A program made the position numbers and the translations under genes. Shown here piece by piece: positions 10,157 through 16,003 of a DNA stretch of 16,003 nucleotides. This stretch comes from Gonapodya sp. JEL0774 (Eukaryota > Monoblepharomycota > Monoblepharidomycetes > Monoblepharidales > Gonapodyaceae), in assembly GCA_027604505.1 (NCBI GenBank), contig JADIIX010000290.1, positions 1 to 16,003 on the forward strand. Direction: 5' to 3'. The notes beneath the pieces are model-generated. The model saw nothing but the letters and a program-made list of their open reading frames with translations, was not told the DNA's origin and searched no databases. The stretch's first letter is position 1, and the number at the start of each line of letters is the position of its first letter.

Positions 10157-10643
10157 AACTGTGAACTACCAAATGGAGAGGTTGGAAAATAAAACTGTAA
10201 GGTAAACTGTGCCAGCTCTGCACTATGTCCGTCTTAAGAGATATACTGAACAGGCACAAACCAACAAGGAGAAATCAGATGTTGGTATCAACAAAACAGC
10301 CCATTTTCCCATGTAGTGTGTTGTGTATGAGAAAAGACAAGTTTGGAGTTCCAACAGTTTATGAGCCCACCTGCTCATTAGAGTGTGAACTGCTGATCTC
10401 TCCAACGCAGGCGCCATTTTCCACTTTGTTGATTGCTTGTTAGTAGTGTAATGCACACCCTCCAAAAATGTGTGTGTCAACATTTTTGCAAACTGCTGTG
10501 GTCTGTAAAACATACCCCGCCCCTGAGTATGTTTATAATTAATGAGAGGTTGGGGCCGATGTGGGAAACCCCAGGGGTTCAGACTAAAACATGTCTATAT
10601 ATCCCACAGATGTGGTGGGATCATCAAAAAGCTGAAAAAGTAC
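10157..10643. other. Flank between copia element and tRNA copies; no gene seen
   Basis: Before the copia insertion this sequence was continuous with 5149. Short frames on both strands show no recognisable domain or splice pattern. Confidence 0.5.
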
Positions 10644-10719
10644 TGCACAGAGACTCGAACTTCCTCCTCCGAAGAGAGCGCAACTGGAGTGCGCTGCCTT
10701 AGACCTGATCCAAATCATC
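10644..10719 (-). pseudogene. Decayed tRNA-Leu copy with CCA at the anticodon position
   Basis: The minus strand matches the tRNA-Leu at 10838-10918 through the anticodon stem (GCGCA/TGCGC), the variable arm (CTCTCTTCGGAGG) and part of the T arm (GTTCGAGTC). The acceptor strands no longer pair (AATCATC on + against GCACAGA on +), two bases are missing before the 3' acceptor strand, and the D arm is changed. The anticodon loop reads CTCCAGT instead of CTCAAGT, which would place CCA (Trp) at positions 34-36. It is almost certainly a pseudogene. Confidence 0.75.
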
Positions 10720-10827
10720 ACCCCATTAGAACCACACGTTGCATTGTTGAAAATGAGAATCACAGGGACCTTTGGCCCAATCTCGGCTCGAGATAGGATT
10801 GCCATAGCGTGAGTTGAGGTAAAGAAT

Positions 10828-10833
10828 AAAAAA
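10828..10833 (-). terminator. Pol III terminator of tRNA-Leu
   Basis: A run of six T on the minus strand starts five bases after the discriminator base of the tRNA, the usual RNA polymerase III stop. Confidence 0.75.
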
Positions 10834-10837
10834 CGTT

Positions 10838-10918
10838 TGCACAGTGTGAGATTTGAACTCACGCCTCCGAAGAGAGCGCAACTTGAGTGCGCCGCCTTAA
10901 CCGCTCGGCCAACTGTGC
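10838..10918 (-). tRNA. tRNA-Leu(CAA)
   Basis: The 81-base minus-strand gene folds well: acceptor GCACAGT pairs 7/7 with ACTGTGC, anticodon stem GCGCA/TGCGC encloses CTCAAGT (anticodon CAA at 10883-10885), a long class II variable arm contains CTCTTCGGAG, and T stem GTGAG/CTCAC encloses TTCAAAT. The discriminator is A and CCA is not encoded, as in eukaryotes. Internal promoters are present: A box TGGCCGAGCGG and B box GTTCAAATC. There is no anticodon-loop intron. Its 5' end is only about 80 bases from the coding start of the DIRS-type element. Confidence 0.95.
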
Positions 10919-10998
10919 AGTTCAGTTAAATTGGGGTGAAAATTTATTTCAAGATTATTTTAGCAGAAAAAGTTTGAAGTACCTGGTTGCCAACCCCG

Positions 10999-13184
10999 AT
11001 GGAAGCCTACCATCTCGACTCCACCGACACACTCGAGGTGTCTCGACACATCGAGACTCTCCTCGCCGATCACGCTCTCGAGGACGTGACGGATCTTTAC
11101 GATCCGAAACAACCACGACCAGGGGTCTTCTACGCTCGACTTTTTGTCGTGTATCAGAAGAACAAGAGTCGGCTGATCACCGACTACACCCCAGTGAATC
11201 CGTACCTCCATGTGCCCAAGTTCAAAATGGACACCGTACGCATTCTAAGAGAGATTGTCTCCTCCCGAACCTTTCAGTTCGGAGCGTCGATCGACATCAA
11301 GAACGCCTTTCCCCACATCGCGACCCGCGAGCAGGACCGCGAGGCCCTTCTCATTCTAGGGCCCGGGAACCGCGTTTACCGCCCCCTCGCAGCGACGTTT
11401 GGGCTCGCGCCGATTCCGCTGCTTTGGACAAAGGTATTTATCTTGTTGTAGTGGTCCTCTCACCCAAGGATTCACCCTCCGCTCCCTTTCTGGTGTCCCC
11501 AGCTCATGAGGGTTGTACTCAGCATCCTCCGGTCGAACGGGATCCAGTCGTCGTTTTACATCGACGACGGGATCAACTTTGGAGAGACCCATCTGCGCAC
11601 AGCACTAGACCAGATCTTCTCCTGTCTTCTGCTTTTGTATCTGGGGTTTACAATCAGTTACCCCAAGATCATTCTCGCGGTGCACCGCCCCATTCACTTG
11701 GGTCTCATTTGGGATCTCAAGAAGGGCACTCTCTCCCTCACTCCCGCTCGACTTCGCTCTCTACGCAGCAGGGTCAAGCAGGCCATCAGGAAGGACTCCA
11801 TCCCGCTTCGGCAGGCGGCGTCCATCCTGGGCACACTGCAGTCCGCTCACGACGCCCTGTCATACGCGCAGCTCCAAGCTCTGCCCCTGCTTCAGGCTTA
11901 CAACCGTATCCTGTCGCAGCGACACAACTCTTTCCAGGGCTCTTGGAACAGGCTGTTGGTCATATCCCCAGCCATTCGCCACTCCCTGCAGGAGCTCTTA
12001 CAACACCTGCATCAGTGGAACGGCGTCAGCTTCCTCCCGCCCAAGGTAGACTTGGTGATCACATCCGACGCCTCGGAAACGGGTTCTGGAGCGAACCTTC
12101 GCGCAGCGCCAGCGCTCCCCGTCGTTTCAACGACCACGTCAAAGGGAGACCAGCTAATTCGAACTTCAGCTCGCTGGACAGCCGATCTCCTTATTCGGCA
12201 CCTTCACACTCTGTTCACTCCAGCAGTCATTCGGGGCTGGTTTGCCAACCCATCCATACCGCTGACAGAGTTCATCCACATCCAAGTCCTGGAGGCTATC
12301 TCCTCCTTCCTTGGACTGAAGGCTTTCGCGCGCGAGACTCCCCTGCAGGGGAAGACGATCCTTCTGCTCACCGACAACACAGCTTCAGCCTACACCATGG
12401 CCAAGCAAGGTCGGTCGCGCAGCCCAGCACTGTCCCTGGTGGTCAGTCAGATGCTGGATTGGGTGCGCTCCCACGGGGCGACTTTGTTTGTGGAGCACAT
12501 CCCTGGATCTCTGAACACGTTGGCGGTAAGTGTAGCCCTGCACGCAGTTGCTACCCGTGCTACCTTCCGTTCCCCCTGCGCCTGGACTGATTTTGTCATC
12601 TCTAGGATCACGACTCCTGTCTCCAGAGAGACATCCACGGCTGGAAACTCCACCTGTGTGTGTTTCAGTCTCTCAACAGACTGTGGGGTCTGCACTCTGT
12701 CGACCTCTTCACCTCAGCCCTCAATCGCCAGATCCCAACATTCTGTAGTTGGGGTCCGGATCCAGAAGGGCTTGCTCCGAACGCCTTCTCGATCCATTGG
12801 GGGCACCCGTCCAACCTCTTCATCAATCCCCCATGGGTGCTCATCCCTTGGATAGTGAAGAAGCTCATCTTGGATGGGGGTACAGCAACTCTCGTCGATC
12901 CGTGGTGGCCCCTACTCCTCACGCTTGCGATTGACTCGCCCCGTCTGATCCCAGAGATTCCCCAGGATCTGACTACAGCCAGCCGCCCCCAGCAAAAATG
13001 CTCGCATGGAGGCTATGCGTCAACGATGGGAAGCAGCAGGCGTACCTCCGCTCGTTGCCCAGTCACTCGCAACACATGGAGCGAGAAAGTCAGAGGCAAC
13101 AACTGCAGGTCGCAGAACAGAACGGTCTCGATCCCTATCAGGAACCTGTCCCTAGTTGGTTTGTCTACAATGCCTACCGCTTAA
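10999..13184 (+). CDS. DIRS-type RT-RNase H-methyltransferase, three exons
   Basis: Exons 10999-11433, 11503-12525 and 12606-13184 join in phase 0 to give 678 codons without a stop. Reverse transcriptase: VNPYLHVPKFKM, motif A SIDIKNAF (Asp at 11293) and motif C YIDD at 11557-11568. RNase H: Asp in TSDAS (12067), Glu in VLEAI (12292), Asp in LLTDNTAS (12373), then HIPGSLNTLA joined across intron 2 to Asp (12606), restoring the LAD signature. Between the first Asp and the Glu there are 75 residues, more than usual, suggesting an insert of about 40. Exon 3 carries a Dam-like N6-adenine methyltransferase domain, as in DIRS/PAT elements: VDLFTSALN, then INPPW (NPPW at 12825-12836) and VDPWW. The start at 10999 is the first ATG after a TGA at 10975-10977. 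No Gag frame is visible upstream, so the 5' end may be missing. Confidence 0.88.
11434..11502 (+). other. Predicted intron 1 of the DIRS-type gene (69 nt)
   Basis: It begins GTATTT right after WTK and ends in a pyrimidine-rich tract with GTCCCCAG. Read through, it has an in-frame TAG. Removing it joins GLAPIPLLWTK to LMRVVLSIL, matching the uninterrupted RT region between the palm motifs in DIRS-type RTs. Confidence 0.85.
12526..12605 (+). other. Predicted intron 2 of the DIRS-type gene (80 nt)
   Basis: It has a perfect GTAAGT donor, a likely branch site CTGAT about 20 bases before the acceptor, and a TTTTGTCATCTCTAG end. Its length is not a multiple of three, so splicing changes frame. Only the spliced product reads LNTLA-DHDS, the expected end of RNase H, and continues into the methyltransferase domain. 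Confidence 0.88.
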
Positions 13185-14023
13185 CAAAGGCAGGTTCACG
13201 GAAGAAAGCAGACGGCTGGAGCCGCTCAACGCAGCAAAAGTACCTCTCCGCCCTCATGACCCAAAGTCATCCGCCACATTGGTCAATCACCCACTGCTGA
13301 AGGAGTTACAGTGCGTGACCGCCAATGTTGTACCCGGTCGGAATGCGTTCGACATGGAGCACACGTTTGATCCAATCTACATATTATCCTACATCGATCG
13401 TTTCAACGTAGATCCTTCTTCGCCTATTCTGAGCAACGACGAAGTGAATCCCTTCCAGCTCCAGCTTCGACTGATCGTCCTCCTCGTCCTTCTAGACGCC
13501 CGACGACCAGCCGACCTTACGCATATCCTTTCCAACCGGTGCAGTGTTCGTGCCGACAAGGTTTCACTTTTCTTCACTGAGCTGAAGAAGCAGGAGAAAG
13601 GCTCACATGTGATCACCTACGCGGTCGATCCCACTCTGCCCCCACATCGCAATCTCTGTGATATCCTCACAGCCCACCTCCGAAACCTGTCACAAGTTGA
13701 GGACTCTGTCACAGATCCCTCGGTGCTCATACGCTGCAAGTCGTCGGATGGGACTGGCTCTCTGATCGCCCGGGCTGCCACACCCAACACCATGCTCTCC
13801 TGGATCCAGAAACTGGTCCTCACACCCGCCGGATTCCCTGAATTCAACGGGTATGCATTGGTGAAGGCCGCTGCTACTACGGTACCCACTCGCAGCGGCC
13901 CAGGTCAAGAGCCATCGGTTACCCGATGGAAGTCAAAGTTTGTCGCCTTCCGCCACTACGTTAAGAGTGGCGCGCGCGTCTGGCCTCCAGTCCACTTGCG
14001 GGAGGACAAAGATGAACTTCGAG

Positions 14024-14237
14024 GTAAGTTCAGTGTCAGAGTTATTCCAGCTCGCATGACCTTTGTTCTTTGGGAGGTCGCATGACCCCCTTCTCTTCGT
14101 CCTAATCAAAGGACGAAGTTTCGCTGAGCGAAAGCGAAGCGGGGCTTCATTCTTTTGATTTTAAGAAGTGAAGGGGGTCATGCGAGCTGTCCCACCCGCC
14201 CAACCACTCTCTCTGACACCGCTTGTTCCCTTTTCAG
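14024..14237 (+). other. Predicted intron 3 (214 nt) containing a foldback sequence
   Basis: The donor GAG|GTAAGT splits a codon after ELR. The acceptor is TTGTTCCCTTTTCAG, with a likely branch site CTGAC at 14213-14217. Splicing joins ELR to DLLNGGKTIASARVF and the frame then runs to a stop at 14411. Most of the intron (14048-14189) is the foldback repeat described next. Confidence 0.8.
14048..14189. repeat. Foldback (MITE-like) sequence inside intron 3
   Basis: CAGCTCGCATGACC (14048-14061) is the exact inverse of 14176-14189. A second, nested pair is CGCATGACCCCCTTC (14079-14093) with 14170-14184, also exact. Inside lie CTTCGTCC/GGACGAAG (14095-14102 with 14111-14118) and TTTCGC/GCGAAA (14119-14133). 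A related copy of its right half occurs inverted at 14961-15016. TC flanks both ends, too short to prove a target duplication. Confidence 0.75.
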
Positions 14238-14413
14238 ATCTTCTGAACGGCGGTAAGACGATAGCAAGCGCCAGGGTCTTTGTGCGCTCTAAGCCCACGA
14301 TCAATCCCACCCTTGGCGCTGGTACCGTCTCGGCTTCTTCAAGCCGGGCGCATCGTCTCTCCAGAGTTGCTGAGAGCAACAGCGACGAGGATCTAAGTGA
14401 TTCAAGTTTGTGA

Positions 14414-14960
14414 GTACTCACACTCCCCTTGTTTTGCTACATAACCTGACCTTATGGCTTCTCGGTCGGCAGTTATGTTGAGATTCCCGTACGGAAGGGT
14501 AGACCCTGACTATGTTAGTTAGTGTCTCGCTGTATCTACCCGTTTGGAATATACCTAGCTCTGTGCACTCTATCTGTGATTCTGTGCACACCCCTTACTC
14601 AGGTACTCTGCCAGAGTTTTCTCATTCATTTCTAGGTTTGGGTAGGCTCTCCCGCCACCAGGCGGTGACATCAACTCGGCAAGTCATACCGTCTTGATGC
14701 ACTTGGTCGTTGTCCCTTGGTCAACTGGTCGCCATTTTGGCAACGCCTCTCTTTCCAAGCCTGCGGCTTGTGTCTCAGGGGCCCAGTCGGGATAAATGAC
14801 CGAGTGGGGAGGTCTCTATTGTTTTTCACTATGTGCACCGGGCCGTGCACACAACCGCGATTTTGCCACACACTTTGTGTGTCGCAAAATACAAACCATC
14901 AACTCACCCCTCTTTGGGAGTTTTCCCTGACCCGAGTGAGGCCCGGCAACCTTTGCCGAG
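14414..14960. repeat. Hairpin-rich tail downstream of the recombinase
   Basis: No coding frame is supported. Perfect or near-perfect stem-loops follow one another: AGGGT/ACCCT near 14498; CCGCC/GGCGG (14652-14665); CAAGCC/GGCTTG (14756-14770); TGTGCAC/GTGCACA (14832-14851); a 14-base stem with one mismatch (14860-14890, loop TTT); and CGGCAA/TTGCCG (14944-14958). This is probably the non-coding 3' part of the DIRS-type element, where such elements carry terminal or internal repeats used in circle formation. Its limits are not resolved. Confidence 0.5.
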
Positions 14961-15016
14961 CAGCTCACATGACCCCTTCACTTTTTAAAATCAAAGAATG
15001 AAGCCCCACTTCGTCC
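14961..15016 (-). repeat. Inverted copy of the intron 3 repeat
   Basis: Read on the minus strand, this matches 14111-14189 on the + strand almost base for base (GGGGCTTCATTCTTT, then GATTTTAA, GTGAAGGGGTCATG, GAGCTG), except for an extra 20-odd bases near 14119-14140 in the intron copy. It overlaps the end of the minus-strand exon at 14978-15100. Confidence 0.8.
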
Positions 15017-15100
15017 ATTCTCGTCCCGGAATTGCTTCATGTTCTTGAAGTACTCCATCATGACCAACCGCTGCTCTTCTGCTGCTTTGGTGAGCTTTTG
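14978..15100 (-). CDS. Possible last exon of a minus-strand gene, unknown protein
   Basis: On the minus strand a good acceptor (TTACCTTCATATCAG) precedes 41 in-phase codons ending at TGA 14978-14980. The 40 residues are charged and helix-prone (KLTKAAEEQRLVMMEYFKNM) and end in GRSGASFFDFKK. Similar charged tails occur in DNA-binding partner proteins of some DNA transposons, but I cannot assign a family. The last codons and the following bases form the repeat shared with intron 3, suggesting that this exon belongs to a mobile element. Upstream exons are not identified; the solo LTR at 15399 may interrupt them. Confidence 0.4.
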   Translation of the reverse strand, partial: QKLTKAAEEQRLVMMEYFKNMKQFRDENGRSGASFFDFKK

Positions 15101-15398
15101 CTGATATGAAGGTAAGCCGTGCTGACCAATGAGACCTTAATCCAAGTCCAAGTAGTTCCTTTCAAATATCCAGGGTAGGGATTTGATCGACTGGAGGTGG
15201 TCCCAATTGCCCCCTGTCTGGACAATCTTCGTTGGATACACTGGCGAGGCAATTGTAGGATTGATGTGGTGTTTCTACCTAAGATGTGCGAGTGTGTCAC
15301 GGTTGGTACTTATAAAATCAGTTCGACGAGTAAAATAGCCATCAGTACTGCACCAAAGTTGATGTGATGCATGGGTTCCACACCAATGATGATGGGAC
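15101..15398. other. Stretch with no supported gene
   Basis: Apart from the acceptor at its left edge for the minus-strand exon, I see no domain, splice chain or repeat. It may be intron or intergenic. Confidence 0.4.
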
Positions 15399-15670
15399 TC
15401 TTAGAAGTCGCAGCTTGGATTGAGGACCAGCAGATTTGCCGCAAACAACGCCATTGGTGCAGGACCAAAACATCTGATGGACTTTAGGACTAATGGGGAA
15501 TATTTTCTCTTTATGTACTTTGAGGACATTAAGAAATGGGCGAAGGTTAGACTCTATAAGCTCTGAGATACAAAGCGCATAGAGTGACTCTACAAGATAA
15601 ATACTACACTAAGGGGGAACCACTGCCCGACCATGCCCAGACAACATGTCATTGCAGGAAACTGATTGCA
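15399..15670 (+). mobile_element. Old solo LTR of the same copia family, opposite orientation
   Basis: The + strand aligns along its length with the reverse complement of the LTRs at 5155-5444 and 9861-10151, including AAGTCGCAGCTTG, GATGGACTTTAGGACT, ATAAGCTCTGAG and TGACTCTACAAGATAA. About four in five aligned bases agree, and 13 bases near the left end are missing. No internal element sequence adjoins it. The flanking GGGAC (15394-15398) and GAGAC (15671-15675) look like a 5-bp target duplication with one change, so this is a solo LTR left by LTR-LTR recombination. Confidence 0.85.
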
Positions 15671-15700
15671 GAGACTTAGTGGTTCCACGCTGACAATTGT

Positions 15701-16000
15701 GTGGGGTGCAGTACCCCTCCCCCCTCCCCACACCAATATACCAACTTACTTGAGTGTGACATCTCCGGGTTCATCACAAGTTATGTTGAAATGATGAAAC
15801 CTACTGAGATGAGAAAGCTAAAGCACGTGGCTTTCAATCCAGCTCTGCAATTCTGGTACATTGTCCACGTTGAACAATGTCGCCCACTCTGGACTCTGAA
15901 CTGTGGAGGAACTCCATTGTCAGGGGCTGACAATCACCGGATATATGGACATTATATTAAGTTGAGTTTTCCATCGGATTCCAGAACATTTGTCTGGTAG
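15701..16000 (+). CDS. Possible terminal exon, unknown protein
   Basis: A frame of up to 99 codons runs to TAG 15998-16000. From about 15745 it reads like real protein (LECDISGFITSYVEMMKP, KHVAFNPALQFWYIVHVEQC), with mixed hydrophobic and charged residues. The first codons (PPPSPHQ) come from a C-rich stretch and may be intron. No family is recognised. Confidence 0.3.
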   Translation: MGCSTPPPSPHQYTNLLECDISGFITSYVEMMKPTEMRKLKHVAFNPALQFWYIVHVEQCRPLWTLNCGGTPLSGADNHRIYGHYIKLSFPSDSRTFVW

Positions 16001-16003
16001 AAC

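Larger units (their letters stand above)
12998..14413 (+). pseudogene. DIRS-type tyrosine recombinase, frameshifted, with altered catalytic residues
   Basis: The frame starts at ATG 12998, overlapping the RT-methyltransferase frame by 187 bases, with MLAWRLCVNDG at the junction that normally links the two proteins. The N-terminal core-binding part (STQQKYLSAL) then shifts by -1 at about 13240-13290 to HPLLKELQCV; the spacing there is much shorter than usual, consistent with a deletion. The catalytic part has Arg in ARRPADL (13504), then YALVKAAATT where HxxR is expected (Tyr at 13852, Val at 13861), Trp at 13927 and the probable nucleophile Tyr in FRHYVK (13957). The coding sequence continues across intron 3 (14024-14237) to an acidic Ser-rich tail, ending at TGA 14411-14413. 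The enzyme would integrate a circular DNA copy; this copy looks inactive. Confidence 0.85.

Noticed and set aside
10223-10513. Minus-strand frame of 96 codons between the copia element and the tRNA
   Set aside because: Composition is unremarkable and no motif, splice signal or neighbouring exon supports coding.
13205-13290. A fourth intron explaining the frame change in the recombinase
   Set aside because: The only GT...AG pairs spanning the change give introns of about 30 nt, too short for splicing; an indel or deletion is simpler.
15015-15115. + strand exon ending at AAG|GTAAGC (15110)
   Set aside because: The + strand frames across this stretch contain stops, whereas the minus strand is open in phase with a good acceptor, so the minus reading is preferred.
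1-16003. CRISPR array or bacterial operon
   Set aside because: No regularly spaced repeats with unique spacers occur, and introns, LTR elements and a tRNA without encoded CCA show a eukaryotic nuclear origin.

Overview
This is a nuclear eukaryotic sequence dominated by retrotransposons. The support is GT-AG introns of 67-214 nt with strong GTAAGT-type donors and pyrimidine-rich acceptors, an intronless tRNA-Leu(CAA) with internal A and B boxes and a T6 Pol III terminator, and two classes of eukaryotic retroelement. I cannot fix the kingdom from the sequence alone.

Layout. (1) 1-1309: a short tandem repeat, then exon-like sequence on the + strand. The best-supported part is a two-exon gene end at 788-1309 that closes in a charged, helix-prone tail. 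(2) 1310-5149: no convincing gene. It holds a TTAACC/GGTTAA-rich repeat block, two related 17-base palindromes and a hairpin cluster. (3) 5155-10151: a complete but decayed Ty1/copia element on the minus strand, with two LTRs of about 290 bp and a perfect 5-bp target duplication (GATTC). Gag, protease, integrase, RT and RNase H are all recognisable, but pol is broken by stops and frameshifts. (4) 10157-10837: unexplained flank plus a decayed tRNA-Leu copy. (5) 10838-10918: an apparently intact tRNA-Leu(CAA) on the minus strand. (6) 10999-14413: a DIRS-type tyrosine-recombinase retroelement on the + strand. It encodes RT, RNase H, a Dam-like methyltransferase domain and a tyrosine recombinase, and is interrupted by three apparent spliceosomal introns. 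(7) 14414-15100: a hairpin-rich tail, then an inverted repeat whose right arm contains the 3' end of a minus-strand coding exon. (8) 15399-15670: an old solo LTR of the same copia family in the opposite orientation. (9) 15701-16000: a possible host exon.

The most interesting object is the DIRS-type element. Its RT-RNase H-methyltransferase reading frame becomes one open frame of 678 codons only if two introns are removed. Removing the second intron restores the last catalytic aspartate of RNase H. The third intron, in the recombinase frame, is largely filled by a foldback sequence. Part of that foldback recurs, inverted, about 0.8 kb downstream, where it overlaps the last codons of another gene. 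By contrast the recombinase has a frameshift and lacks the His and Arg expected in its HxxR motif, so this copy probably cannot integrate by itself.
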